From positions 1,364,001 to 1,428,000 of the forward strand of contig NZ_JBBOCJ010000001.1 in the NCBI RefSeq assembly GCF_038002345.1: a stretch of 64,000 nucleotides of DNA. The letters run 5' to 3'. Origin of the DNA: Paenibacillus sp. FSL M7-0420 (GTDB taxonomy: Bacteria > Bacillota > Bacilli > Paenibacillales > Paenibacillaceae). Below the pieces are notes generated by a model that was not told the DNA's origin, searched no databases, and saw only the letters and a list, made by a program, of their open reading frames with translations. The position numbers were made by a program, and so were the translations under genes. Positions 31,393-40,914 of the stretch are shown piece by piece. How positions within the stretch are numbered: position 1 is the stretch's first letter; each line of letters starts with the position of its first letter.

Positions 31393-32667
31393 TTGTATAA
31401 GAAGAAGGCATTTATTTTTCCGGGACAAGGTTCACACTACGCTGGGATGGGACAGACGTTCTACAACGACTTTCATTCTGTACAGATATTGGTTGAGGAA
31501 GCCGGTGATCTGCTTGGCCTTAATATAAAGGATGTGTTACTTCATTATACAATAGATGAATTGGAACAATCGGAGTTGGTACAGACTGCAATAGTAATAG
31601 TAGGTTATTGTTCGTTTAAGGTTTTAACGGAGGAGTACGGCATCTATCCCGATTTACTGGCCGGACATAGTCTGGGGGAATTATCGGCACTCGCCTGCTC
31701 TGGTGCGATAACGTATAAAGATACTTTAGCATTGACCCGAAAAAGGGAAAAAATTATGAATATGATTGGTCCCGGGCAAGGGGGCATGATAGCAGTTATG
31801 GGAATTGACGCTGATTCGGCAGACAAAATATGTAAAAGCATATCAAGTCATCTCGGATATGTTGCTGTTTCAAATTACAACTCGGATGAGCAAGTGACGA
31901 TTTCAGGAACGGAACAAGCTTTGAAAGAACTGATATCTCAACTAAACAATCAGGGAGTCAGAATATTACCGGTTCCAGTTCCCGGACCCTATCACAGCAG
32001 ATTAATGGAATCTTCGCTCCCCTTCATGAAAGATGAATTGAATAAATGTGATTTTTCCCCTCTTGAGTATCCCGTCATTTCCAGCATTACAGGAACCCTA
32101 TACAGATCAGAAAAAGAAATTTATGAGCGTTTGGCAATTCAATTAACCAACCCCGTTCGCTGGACACAAGTGTTGGCCTGTTTTGCTGAGGGTGGGATAA
32201 AAGAATTGATTGAAATTGGTCCTCAGTCAGTCCTGCGCAATCTCTCAATGACTAATTGTATTGACTTGACTGTTCTGGCAATAGAAAACCGTCGTGACTT
32301 TCAAGAAATTCTTCGCAGGTTTTCAAAGGTACGAGAGCTTGAAACAGTAAACTCCGTTAGTCGTAATCAACTTCTGAATGATTGTCTGAAAGAAGCGTTG
32401 TGCGCTCCTAATTATAATGATGATGATAAGGAGTTTGAACAGGGGTTCCTGAAACCTTACAGAAAAATACTATCGAATTCAAGAAATTCAGAAAAATTGG
32501 GAGGAGTGCCAGGATATAAAGAAATGAAAGAAGCTTTAGACATGCTTCATCAAGCTCTAATCATAAAAAAAGTGGCGGATTCTGAACGTCGTGAAATCAT
32601 GCAAGATGTGCTCTATGTAAACGGGTTGTTTGACGTTTATCCTGATTATCTGAAAATGCAGGTATAA
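31393..32667 (+). CDS. Trans-acting acyltransferase of cluster A
   Basis: A FabD-like acyltransferase of 424 residues that would supply extender units to the AT-less PKS encoded next. Key residues are FPGQGSH, the GHSLGE nucleophile Ser (about 93), the R-x-K pair after it, and His (about 201) in PGPYHSRLM, a malonyl-type motif. After residue 310 it has the same 110-residue extension as the acyltransferase at 868-2136, with FEQGFLKPYRK and KEALDMLHQ. TTG 31393 is preferred because GGGAG (31378-31382) is correctly spaced. The in-frame GTG at 31381 overlaps that site. It may use malonyl, hydroxymalonyl or both; the motif alone does not decide. Confidence 0.85.
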   Translation: MYKKKAFIFPGQGSHYAGMGQTFYNDFHSVQILVEEAGDLLGLNIKDVLLHYTIDELEQSELVQTAIVIVGYCSFKVLTEEYGIYPDLLAGHSLGELSALACSGAITYKDTLALTRKREKIMNMIGPGQGGMIAVMGIDADSADKICKSISSHLGYVAVSNYNSDEQVTISGTEQALKELISQLNNQGVRILPVPVPGPYHSRLMESSLPFMKDELNKCDFSPLEYPVISSITGTLYRSEKEIYERLAIQLTNPVRWTQVLACFAEGGIKELIEIGPQSVLRNLSMTNCIDLTVLAIENRRDFQEILRRFSKVRELETVNSVSRNQLLNDCLKEALCAPNYNDDDKEFEQGFLKPYRKILSNSRNSEKLGGVPGYKEMKEALDMLHQALIIKKVADSERREIMQDVLYVNGLFDVYPDYLKMQV

Positions 32668-32679
32668 GGAGGTATGAAT

Positions 32680-35600
32680 ATGGAGAGTTCGAAGGATATA
32701 GCAGTAATAGGGATAGGTGTTAGGTTTCCCCAAGCGGAAAATCCAAAAGAGTTTTGGGAGTGTTTGCGCAACGGAGTGGATTGCGTAGGTTCCCTGCCTG
32801 AGGGTAGACGCCAGGATGTAGAGGAATACGTCAAGGCGGTGTATCACGAAGATGAAATCCCCCACTATCGTGAAGCAGCGTACTTGGAACGAATTGATAC
32901 GTTTGACTATGAGTTTTTTAAAATATCGCCTAAAGAGGCAGCTTTGATGGATCCACATCAGAGGTTGATGCTTGAGACGGCGTTTCAGGCTGTTAACAAT
33001 TCCGGCTATGCTCAAAAGATAAGGGGGACCCGTACAGGCGTATTTATTGGATTTCCAACGGAATTTTCTGCTGTTATGTATCAGCATTTAATTATGAAAC
33101 TGAATCCGGAAGAAGCAGATAACTCCTTTTCAGGTAATTTGCCTGCGGTTATCGCGGGGCGCATTTCCTATTTCTTTGATCTCAAGGGACCTTCTCTGCT
33201 AGTAGACACCTCTTGTTCATCCTCCTTGGCAGCTGTACATATGGCTTGCAACAGTCTGAACAGCGGTGACAGTGAGTTAGCCCTGGTCGGTGGAATCAAT
33301 TTATTTATTATGCCAACAGAAAATAAAGTGGTTAAAAATATAGGTATTATTGCTCCAGACGGGCGCACAAAGTCTTTCGATGAGGACTGCGACGGGGTAG
33401 GGCAAGGTGAGGGAGTAGGCGTTTTAATATTAAAGCCGCTGTCCCGGGCCCTGGATGATCATGACTATATCCATGCCGTTATTAAAGGCAGTGCAGTGAA
33501 CCAGGACGGCAAATCTATTGGAATTACTGCCCCTAGCGCAGGTGCTCAAGGACAAGTGCTGATGCAGGCCTGGAAAAATGCTGGAATTGATCCATCATCC
33601 ATAAGCTACATTGAAACGCATGGAACAGCAACAAAACTCGGTGATCCAACCGAAATTCAGGGAATACGCAAAGCTTTTTCCAATTACACTTCACATAAGC
33701 AATTCTGCGGAGTTGGATCAGTGAAAACCAATATCGGGCACACGATCGGCGCAGCTGGGGTAGCGGGTATGATAAAGGCGATCCTCTCACTTAAACAGCG
33801 TCAAATTCCGCCCAGTCTTAATCTTATAAAGCCTAACAGGAAAATTAAATTTGAAGATTCACCGGTTTACATTAATCACAGACTCCGCCACTGGACCGTA
33901 AGTCCCCGTAGGTGCGGAGTAAGCTCTTTTGGAATCAGCGGAACAAATGCCCATGTCGTATTGGAAGAAGCCCCTGAGTTATACAGGGAGAAATATTTAA
34001 GACCGGACTCTAGCATTTTCACTTTATCCGCTAATGGACGGGAACAGATATTAGAGCTTGTAGACCTCATGACGTCCTATCTTAAAGGAGAACGCTCTGA
34101 CTCACTGGCAGATATCTGTTATACCTCTGCTGTTTGCAGACTTCATTTGAAATACCGCATAGCCATAATAGTGCAGGATGCAGGTGAATTAATAGCTAAA
34201 CTGGATAATTTAAGACTTAATCCAGAGACGCCGCAGCCCAGTGTGTGGACCAACCTTGGAAATTGCATATCGGTTAATGAGATAGCAACGAAATCAACGA
34301 CCGATGATTTGCCTGTTATTTGTAGGCGTTATGTTCAAGGTGAGGATATCCCCTGGGAGGCTTATTATGCAGACTTACCAGTATACAAGGTTCCTCTTCC
34401 CGATTATCCCTTCAAAAAAACACGCTGCTGGATTCAGAGTGATCCACGTGTACTAGCCTACAAAAAGCGGAATTCCGCTGAGAAGATGTATCGAACGGTT
34501 TGGAGTGCCGAACCGCTCCTCTTATCAACGGTACCATGGAACGGCAAGCGAGTAATCCTTCTTACAGATCGCTCAGTTGCGGGAACTTCGATGGCGGACC
34601 TTCTGCGGCATCAGGGCAACAACGTACTAGAGATCGAGATAGGCTCCTCCTATGTTCCTTTAGACAAGGACCGTATAAAGGTTCCCGCACGTGAAGAGGA
34701 TTTCGAGCGGCTGCATCCTCATTTGGAAATGTTTATGCCGGAGAAAATTATACATATGACGACAGCTTTCAGAGATAGAGATCCTGACACTCTTGCGCAA
34801 TTGGAATTGAATTTAGAAGAAGGTGCCTACAGCCTGTTATATCTAGTCAAAACACTTCAGAAGCTTAAATCACCTGTTGGAGTCGAGCTTGTTATTGTGA
34901 CCTCAGGTACTGCCCGCATTGAAGCAGATGATCTTGTCCAACCGCATAATGCAGCGTTGGCAGCTCTAGGTAAAACGGTAAAATGGGAAAATCCGCAGAT
35001 AAATTGCCGAAGTGTTGATGTTGGTCGGGGTATTACAATCGATGAGCTAATGGCAGAAATCCAATATCCGGGCAGTCCATACGCAGTGGCTCTCAGGGAG
35101 AGACGGCGATATGTTGAAACGATCGAAGCGGTCTCTGCGGATTCCATTGAACTTCGGTCAGGACCAGTACTTCGTAAGGGCGGTACTTATGTGATTACGG
35201 GAGGTATTGGACGTATCGGCAGCCGTCTGGCAGAGACATTGTCTGGACATGAGAGAATCAATTTAGTGCTACTCAGCCGTTCCAGCTTCCCCCCGAAAGA
35301 ACAATGGGAGAACATTCTTAACAGGTCCGGTGAATTGGAAGACGGTATTGGAGAAATCCTTCTTAAACTTTTGAGGATTGAGCGTAGTGGTTCCTACGTG
35401 GATGTGCGTTCTTGTGATATTAGCGATCCGGATCAAGTGAACGCTACATTCCAGAGTATACGGCGAGATTGCGGAAGTATCGACGGCCTGATTCATCTGG
35501 CTGTATCTGATGAAACCTGTAGCTTGGCCGAACTAACGAAGAAAGCGATGAATCGTTCGACCAGAGCAAAGGTTCATGGTACATGGATTCTGGACCAGGA

Positions 35601-36423
35601 GACACGTGAGGATAATTTATCCTTCTTTATTCTGTTTTCATCGGTGATGACATTAGTATCGGGAGCCGGGAATGGGACCTATACGTTATCGAATGCCTAC
35701 ATGGATGCTTATGCCGAATACAGGAACAACAAATTTCCTGGTTCGATGGCAATCAACTGGCCGGAGTGGGAAGGTATTGGTCTCGCTGAGGATAAGCAAA
35801 CCGATGAAGAACGTTCCATTTTCAAAAAGATTTCTTCAGAAAAAGGTCTGGAGATGTTCTCCAGGATAATGGAGCTGAAGGCGGAGCGTCTTATCCCGGG
35901 AGAACTTAACGTAAATAGTCCAATCTTTCAGTTGTTGGATTACATGCCTTTTCAATTATCTGGCGATTTGGTCTCACAGCTCAAACACTATAGAAAAACT
36001 AAGCCTTCCGCCAACCACCTGCCCATTGAGAAGAATAGCGGCGTATCGCAGCGGCAGGTATCAGCCGGGAGTATGGATATAAGCCGCACAACTGTTCCTG
36101 TTCAGACAGCGGATTCTTTACAGGTCCGTTCTTTACAGGCGAGCGAAGCTTGCGCTTTAACAGGAAGAGCATCAGGTATGTATACACATTATGAACAGCA
36201 GCTGGCAATGGTATGGCGTGATATGTTTGGTTATGAAACGATTAATGTTACCGACAATTTTTTTGAAATAGGCGGGGACTCAATTTTTGCTTTCAGGCTT
36301 GCAGCAATTCTCTTAGATAAGGGAGTAAATGTGGATGCGGAAGATATCTTGCGCTATCAATCCATTGAATCTATTGCCAAGATTATGGAGAGCAAGGTTG
36401 AAGAGGGGGCTGTCCCTACATGA
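32680..36423 (+). CDS. Single-module polyketide synthase KS-KR-ACP without AT
   Basis: The core PKS, about 1,247 residues. Residues 1-425 are a ketosynthase with the full triad: Cys (VDTSCSSS, about 179), His (ETHGTATKLGDPTE, about 314) and His (NIGHTIGAAG, about 354). A post-KS linker ends in a PDYPFKKTRCW-type motif near 585. A ketoreductase follows, with TGGIGRIG near 835, Ser near 985 (FSSVM) and Tyr near 1002 (TYTLSNAY). The last domain is an ACP (EIGGDSIF, Ser near 1203). No acyltransferase, dehydratase, enoylreductase or thioesterase is present, so it depends on the AT at 31393. ATG 32680 fits the AAGGAGG site better than ATG 32674. Confidence 0.88.
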   Translation: MESSKDIAVIGIGVRFPQAENPKEFWECLRNGVDCVGSLPEGRRQDVEEYVKAVYHEDEIPHYREAAYLERIDTFDYEFFKISPKEAALMDPHQRLMLETAFQAVNNSGYAQKIRGTRTGVFIGFPTEFSAVMYQHLIMKLNPEEADNSFSGNLPAVIAGRISYFFDLKGPSLLVDTSCSSSLAAVHMACNSLNSGDSELALVGGINLFIMPTENKVVKNIGIIAPDGRTKSFDEDCDGVGQGEGVGVLILKPLSRALDDHDYIHAVIKGSAVNQDGKSIGITAPSAGAQGQVLMQAWKNAGIDPSSISYIETHGTATKLGDPTEIQGIRKAFSNYTSHKQFCGVGSVKTNIGHTIGAAGVAGMIKAILSLKQRQIPPSLNLIKPNRKIKFEDSPVYINHRLRHWTVSPRRCGVSSFGISGTNAHVVLEEAPELYREKYLRPDSSIFTLSANGREQILELVDLMTSYLKGERSDSLADICYTSAVCRLHLKYRIAIIVQDAGELIAKLDNLRLNPETPQPSVWTNLGNCISVNEIATKSTTDDLPVICRRYVQGEDIPWEAYYADLPVYKVPLPDYPFKKTRCWIQSDPRVLAYKKRNSAEKMYRTVWSAEPLLLSTVPWNGKRVILLTDRSVAGTSMADLLRHQGNNVLEIEIGSSYVPLDKDRIKVPAREEDFERLHPHLEMFMPEKIIHMTTAFRDRDPDTLAQLELNLEEGAYSLLYLVKTLQKLKSPVGVELVIVTSGTARIEADDLVQPHNAALAALGKTVKWENPQINCRSVDVGRGITIDELMAEIQYPGSPYAVALRERRRYVETIEAVSADSIELRSGPVLRKGGTYVITGGIGRIGSRLAETLSGHERINLVLLSRSSFPPKEQWENILNRSGELEDGIGEILLKLLRIERSGSYVDVRSCDISDPDQVNATFQSIRRDCGSIDGLIHLAVSDETCSLAELTKKAMNRSTRAKVHGTWILDQETREDNLSFFILFSSVMTLVSGAGNGTYTLSNAYMDAYAEYRNNKFPGSMAINWPEWEGIGLAEDKQTDEERSIFKKISSEKGLEMFSRIMELKAERLIPGELNVNSPIFQLLDYMPFQLSGDLVSQLKHYRKTKPSANHLPIEKNSGVSQRQVSAGSMDISRTTVPVQTADSLQVRSLQASEACALTGRASGMYTHYEQQLAMVWRDMFGYETINVTDNFFEIGGDSIFAFRLAAILLDKGVNVDAEDILRYQSIESIAKIMESKVEEGAVPT

Positions 36424-36929
36424 TGGATCATGATGAGTATTTTATGCGATTGGCAATTGAGACTGCCCGTCAAGGGATCGAACGTTTTGAATTTCCGTTT
36501 GGTTGTTGTATAGCCCAGGACAGCTATCGTTATGTAGTTACCGGAAATCATTGCTTTACTTCCGCCGATCCAACTGCTCATGCAGAGATTACTGCAATAC
36601 GTGAATGGAGTCGGTTATACGGTGCAATCAGCTTGCAAGAAACAGTCATTTATTCAACTAGCGAACCATGCCTGATGTGCCTTGGAGCCATAAATTGGGC
36701 ACGCATCCCGCGGATTGTATACGGAACCTCGCTGCACAGCTGTATCCATCACGGATTTGGAGAAGCAGATATTAACTCTGCTGCTTTGCTGAATACCTTT
36801 TTGCATTCTGTTTCTATGGAAGGGGGGGTACTGGAGCAAGCGTGTGAGCAACTATTTGAATCGTGGGAAAAAAAGAAGAGGTTGACAGCCTTATTCTCTA
36901 AACAGCCATCTAAGCTAAGTACGACGTAA
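36420..36929 (+). CDS. Guanine-deaminase-like zinc nucleobase deaminase
   Basis: A 169-residue cytidine-deaminase-fold enzyme with the zinc site HAE (His54, Glu56) and PCLMC (Cys84, Cys87). The surrounding text (TSADPTAHAEITAIREW, SEPCLMCLGAINWAR, GFGEADI) is closest, among proteins I know, to Bacillus GuaD, which turns guanine into xanthine. It overlaps the PKS stop by four bases and is followed by queE. In this setting it could deaminate a 7-deazaguanine intermediate, giving a 7-deazaxanthine; this is inference. An alternative is a general tRNA or cytosine-type deaminase, which is less likely given the GuaD-like end. Confidence 0.7.
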   Translation: MMDHDEYFMRLAIETARQGIERFEFPFGCCIAQDSYRYVVTGNHCFTSADPTAHAEITAIREWSRLYGAISLQETVIYSTSEPCLMCLGAINWARIPRIVYGTSLHSCIHHGFGEADINSAALLNTFLHSVSMEGGVLEQACEQLFESWEKKKRLTALFSKQPSKLSTT

Positions 36930-36943
36930 AGGAAGGAGAGGCA

Positions 36944-37624
36944 ATGAAGAAAATCGGAGTATATGAAATCTTCTCTTCCATCCAAGGAGAAGGGATTTTG
37001 CAGGGGATTCCTTCTGTTCTGATTCGCCTAGTCGGTTGTAATCTGGACTGTTCCTGGTGCGACACCCAGAGCTTTCTGAAAGGAGGAAGAGGGACTTACT
37101 ATAAGCTGGAGCAAATAGTTGATGCACTTGATAGCTACTGCTGCAAAAATGTTGTTATCACCGGAGGAGAGCCCTTTATTCATCAAGAACTTCCTATACT
37201 CACCCGTGAATTACATGAGCGCGGATATCATATTACGATCGAAACGAATGCGACACTATACCAGGAGGTAGTCTGCGACCTCATAAGCATGAGTCCCAAG
37301 TTGTCTAATTCCGTTGTTACAGATCCCGACACGAAGAGCAACAAGATTGATATTGGAGTTATACGTAAGTTCATTTCCAATTTTGACTACCAGATTAAAT
37401 TCGTTGTCAACGATCAGGAAGATATGGAAGAGGTTAGTTCTATTCTGAAAGAGATCGGAGATTATGATCCTTTTCGGGTGATGATTATGCCTATGGCAGC
37501 TACCTTGAAGGATCTGCAGCTAGTGCAGAAAAAAGTGCTCAAATTGTGCATTGATTATAACATGAGATACGCGAACCGTCTTCAGCTGCAAATCTGGGAC
37601 AATCAAAGTGAGGTTTTAAACTAA
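36944..37624 (+). CDS. queE: 7-carboxy-7-deazaguanine synthase (QueE-like radical SAM)
   Basis: A 226-residue radical SAM enzyme. It keeps the short QueE layout: EIFSSIQGEG at the start, the cluster motif CNLDCSWC (Cys32, Cys36, Cys39), and VITGGEPFIHQEL. QueE rearranges 6-carboxytetrahydropterin to 7-carboxy-7-deazaguanine (CDG). FolE (45367) and QueD (40219), which make its substrate from GTP, are in the same operon. QueC, which would carry on to preQ0, is not, so CDG itself may be the building block. The ribosome binding site is AAGGAAGGAG. Confidence 0.88.
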   Translation: MKKIGVYEIFSSIQGEGILQGIPSVLIRLVGCNLDCSWCDTQSFLKGGRGTYYKLEQIVDALDSYCCKNVVITGGEPFIHQELPILTRELHERGYHITIETNATLYQEVVCDLISMSPKLSNSVVTDPDTKSNKIDIGVIRKFISNFDYQIKFVVNDQEDMEEVSSILKEIGDYDPFRVMIMPMAATLKDLQLVQKKVLKLCIDYNMRYANRLQLQIWDNQSEVLN

Positions 37625-37639
37625 AAGGGAGGCTATAGA

Positions 37640-39019
37640 ATGAAAGGACCACTGAGTTTAAAAGAACGTATGGATGATTTTTGGGTGTATCCGAAATTAT
37701 CGAAAGTGAATGATAAACGCGAGTACAGAGATGATTTTTTTCAATTCCTGCAACAACCTTCTTTAGATAGTAAAGCAGCACTTAACTTGTATATACACAT
37801 TCCATTCTGTGATTCTGCCTGTATTTTTTGTCCTTATTATAAAGTTCACGGTAGTAAAAATCTGGAAATCAAAATATCAGAGTACATCGACACTCTTATC
37901 GCTGAAATGAAGCACTATGCCTCAACTCCATATTTCTATGGGAAAAAGATTGATTCCGTTCATTTTGGTGGGGGCAACCCGCTGCTTATGCAACCTGCAG
38001 ATTTTGAACGGATCATTCTGGCTGTTAAAACATATTTTCAGGTGGATTTTAAGGAAAATTGGTCAGTTGAAGGATCGATCAATTGTGTGAGAAGCGTCGA
38101 TCAAATTCGCCAAATGATGGATTTAGGAATTAACAGGATTAGCTTCGGTATTCAGACATTTAAAGAAGATATTCGTAAGGATATGAATATGAGAGTGACT
38201 CTGGATGATATTTACCGTGGGGTAGACATCCTGAACTCTGCTGGTCTGACTGATTATTGCATCGATATGATGTACAATATGCCGAATCAATCAATTGATG
38301 ATGTCATAGAAGATCTGGAGAAAGTGACAGCTTTGAATCCCTATCATATTGATATTTACAATATGGCTGTCTTTCCAAACACTTATCTTGACCGTCAGAT
38401 CAAGAAAGGTGCCTATCGAATTAAACCATCCAACCCGAACCAGCTTACAGCCTTCCGTGAGGCCCATAAGTGGCTGAAAGAGCATGGATACCAGCAGATA
38501 ACGACCAATACCTATTCCTTGCGTCAAAAGGAAACACATATTGGCGACCGCCTATACTTAACTAATAACAATGTACTTGGAATCGGAGTATCTTCAAGAG
38601 GTTATTTAGACGGTTATGTCTACAAGAATGTGTGTGATATGAAGCAATATACGGAACAAGTGAGTCAGGGTTTATTTCCTGCCAATCTGGCACACAAGCT
38701 GACTGAAGAAGAACACAATGACCGGACAATGGTCTTTTTCCCGATCACTTTGGCGATCAGCAAAGCTTCCATCCCCAATTATGCCTTCTATGAAGAAAAG
38801 ATAAATACCGTTATCGGTATGGGACTTGCCGAATGGACAGGCGACACTCTAAAGCTGACAGAGGAAGGCATCGTATGGGCCGGCAATATAGCGGCACATT
38901 TTATTAGTGAGGAACGATGGAACACGTACATGAGTTCATTTTTCCAGTCTGTTCGAGACAAGACGAACTTCTACAACGAAGATGATACAGGGATGAAGGT
39001 TGTGGAACTGGAGGTTTAG
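37640..39019 (+). CDS. HemW-like radical SAM protein (class C methyltransferase-type)
   Basis: A 459-residue protein with a HemW-like radical SAM core: YIHIPFCDSACIFC holds the three cluster cysteines (57, 61, 64), followed by VHFGGGNP and GINRISFGIQTF. A HemW-type winged-helix end (LTEEGIVWAGNIAAHFISE) is kept. In natural product clusters such proteins are mostly class C radical SAM methylases or cyclopropane-forming enzymes that use two SAM molecules, for example on polyketides and heteroaromatics. True coproporphyrinogen enzymes are unlikely in this operon. The substrate here could be the deazapurine or the polyketide; the sequence does not say which. Confidence 0.7.
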   Translation: MKGPLSLKERMDDFWVYPKLSKVNDKREYRDDFFQFLQQPSLDSKAALNLYIHIPFCDSACIFCPYYKVHGSKNLEIKISEYIDTLIAEMKHYASTPYFYGKKIDSVHFGGGNPLLMQPADFERIILAVKTYFQVDFKENWSVEGSINCVRSVDQIRQMMDLGINRISFGIQTFKEDIRKDMNMRVTLDDIYRGVDILNSAGLTDYCIDMMYNMPNQSIDDVIEDLEKVTALNPYHIDIYNMAVFPNTYLDRQIKKGAYRIKPSNPNQLTAFREAHKWLKEHGYQQITTNTYSLRQKETHIGDRLYLTNNNVLGIGVSSRGYLDGYVYKNVCDMKQYTEQVSQGLFPANLAHKLTEEEHNDRTMVFFPITLAISKASIPNYAFYEEKINTVIGMGLAEWTGDTLKLTEEGIVWAGNIAAHFISEERWNTYMSSFFQSVRDKTNFYNEDDTGMKVVELEV

Positions 39020-39022
39020 TTC

Positions 39023-40222
39023 ATGTTGTACTCGAGTCTTCAACAAGCAAAGAATAAATACTCAGAGCGGTGTGCAGTAGTCTGTAACGGACACCATATG
39101 AGCTATGCTGAACTCTTGAAAGAAGTTGACTATGCCTCGGAGCGGTTTGGCGAACTGGGACTTGGGGGCGGTCAAACAGCCGCTTTGGTTTTGAGCAACT
39201 CACTGGAGTTCATCATCTGTCTGTACGCGTTGTCTAGCAGGCATGTATGTGTGGTGTTAATAAATCCGCAGAATGACGTAGAGAAAATATGCGAAAACCT
39301 GCAAATGACTCACTTGGATATTGTAATTATGGAGAATCACGTTTACGACAACCTTAAGGATACGGGCGCATCTTTTCCTTTCCAAGTTATTTTGCGTGAA
39401 CATCTTTCCGGGTATTGTCGTCCCGGTGCATCAAAGCTTATGAACAGGGACGATAATCTGTATCAATCCAGAAACGAACATGCTCCGGTTGTTATCCAAT
39501 GTTCTTCGGGGACTACAGGGTTGCCTAAAATGGCCATCCGGACGAACCGGAACCTGTCAGTGGATACGGATAACATTATCTCGACATTTGCTTATACAGA
39601 GGAAGATGTTGTCTACTGCGCAGTTCCGGTATGCCATGGATACGGGTTGACCATGGGGTTGTTAGCTCCACTTAAGGCAGGAGCTCAAATATGGCTGGAA
39701 CGCTGGTTCATGCCGAACCGTCTAATCAGCGACTTATCCAAGACAAGGCTGTCTGTATTTCTGGGAACGCCAGAGTACTATGATATTCTGAACCGCCGTC
39801 AATACAGCGAAAGAAACATCAACTTAAGTGAAGTCCGGCTGCTGTTGTGCTCCGGCTCTCCTTTACAAAAAGAGACCGGGTTATCGTTCCACACACGGTA
39901 TGGATGCTGGATTCAGCAGTTGTACGGAATGATGGAAGTGAGCACGATGTCCTGTAATTTGGCTGCGGATGAAAACAATGTAACAAGTGTAGGACTGGCA
40001 GTGAATAATGTCTTGATCAGGCTCGGTGCAGGAGGGGAGATTGAGGTTTTCAGCGAGACGATCTCCGAGAGCTACGTTGGAGACCGAAAGATAACTCCAG
40101 CAGAGAAACACGGATGGTTCAGGACTGGTGACCGGGGATATCTCGATGAGACAGGACGGCTGTATATCCAGGAGCGTATCAAGGCTTCGGAGCAATTTGC
40201 AGAAATGGAGGCGAACCTATGA
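39023..40222 (+). CDS. AMP-forming ligase lacking its C-terminal lid
   Basis: A 399-residue ANL-superfamily adenylating enzyme. The P-loop-like motif VIQCSSGTTGLPKMAIR, the A5-type LYGMMEVS and FRTGDRGYLDETGRLYI are present. It stops about 20 residues past that point, where other family members continue with a lid of about 100 residues carrying the catalytic Lys. The stop overlaps the queD start (ATGA), so the short form appears to be the native gene rather than an artefact. It could activate a carboxylic acid, perhaps CDG made by its neighbours, for transfer to the nearby carrier protein. Missing-lid enzymes can be weak or need a partner. Confidence 0.65.
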   Translation: MLYSSLQQAKNKYSERCAVVCNGHHMSYAELLKEVDYASERFGELGLGGGQTAALVLSNSLEFIICLYALSSRHVCVVLINPQNDVEKICENLQMTHLDIVIMENHVYDNLKDTGASFPFQVILREHLSGYCRPGASKLMNRDDNLYQSRNEHAPVVIQCSSGTTGLPKMAIRTNRNLSVDTDNIISTFAYTEEDVVYCAVPVCHGYGLTMGLLAPLKAGAQIWLERWFMPNRLISDLSKTRLSVFLGTPEYYDILNRRQYSERNINLSEVRLLLCSGSPLQKETGLSFHTRYGCWIQQLYGMMEVSTMSCNLAADENNVTSVGLAVNNVLIRLGAGGEIEVFSETISESYVGDRKITPAEKHGWFRTGDRGYLDETGRLYIQERIKASEQFAEMEANL

Positions 40223-40584
40223 AAGTGACTATCGGTAAAGAGTTTTTATTTGAAGCAGCACATCAGTTGCCGCAGAGAGAAGAGTACGGCGCTTGCCAGA
40301 ACCTGCACGGGCACCGTTACGAATTGACTGTGGAAGTAAGGGGAGAAGTAAATGAACTGGGGTGGGTTTGCAATTTTAAGGAAATAAAATCTATTGTTAA
40401 AAATAATGTAATCGAACTGTATGATCATGCATATTTGAACGATCATTTCGACTTACCGACAGTTGAAGTCATGGCTGTACATATTTTCAAGGTGTTGTCT
40501 GAGAAATTACGAGACAAACCGTACGACTTGAACCGAATCTTATTATACGAGACTCAGGACAGTTATGCGGAAATTAGAGCATAA
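40219..40584 (+). CDS. queD: 6-carboxy-5,6,7,8-tetrahydropterin synthase
   Basis: A 121-residue member of the QueD/PTPS fold. His15 (FEAAH), His30 and His32 (HGHRY) are the zinc ligands, and Cys26 is the catalytic cysteine. GWVCNFKEIK and PTVEVMA follow the family pattern. It turns dihydroneopterin triphosphate, the FolE product, into 6-carboxytetrahydropterin for QueE. Its coupling to the adenylating enzyme places the deazaguanine branch firmly in this operon. Confidence 0.88.
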   Translation: MKVTIGKEFLFEAAHQLPQREEYGACQNLHGHRYELTVEVRGEVNELGWVCNFKEIKSIVKNNVIELYDHAYLNDHFDLPTVEVMAVHIFKVLSEKLRDKPYDLNRILLYETQDSYAEIRA

Positions 40585-40629
40585 CTCGAATTAACTATTC
40601 TAACAATCATTTAAGGGGAGAAAAACGTT

Positions 40630-40914
40630 ATGGGGAAACCGGAATTTCAAATATCGGAGCGGGAACTGCGGCTTTTCATTATGGATAAAATCAGCGAGGA
40701 AAGCACAGATTTAGATGCATTTGATGAGAATACCGAGCTTGTCGACAGTAAAATTATTTCATCAATCTCTTTGATTAATCTGCTTGCAGGAATAGAGGAA
40801 TATCTGGGTCAAGAGGTTGTTACCAATGAATTCGGCATAGAAGATTTTACATCAGTGAATAAGATCATCCAATCTGTCAGATCCTCCTTGCAGTGGCCGG
40901 ATCAATCTCTATGA
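40630..40914 (+). CDS. Free-standing acyl carrier protein
   Basis: A 94-residue carrier protein. The helix II region reads ELVDSKIISSISLINLL, in the usual place of an IIDSLSL-type motif, so the phosphopantetheine serine would be the second Ser of ISSI. The Asp that normally precedes it is replaced by Ser, which may affect recognition by the activating transferase. It lies between queD and a BtrH-like acyltransferase, so it is a candidate carrier for the acid activated by the truncated ligase and the donor for that acyltransferase. The function is inferred from position. Confidence 0.75.
   Translation: MGKPEFQISERELRLFIMDKISEESTDLDAFDENTELVDSKIISSISLINLLAGIEEYLGQEVVTNEFGIEDFTSVNKIIQSVRSSLQWPDQSL

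Noticed and set aside
37640..39019. Coproporphyrinogen/HemW function for the radical SAM gene
   Set aside because: The operon has no haem genes and consists of biosynthetic genes, so a HemW-like tailoring enzyme fits better than a housekeeping haem chaperone.
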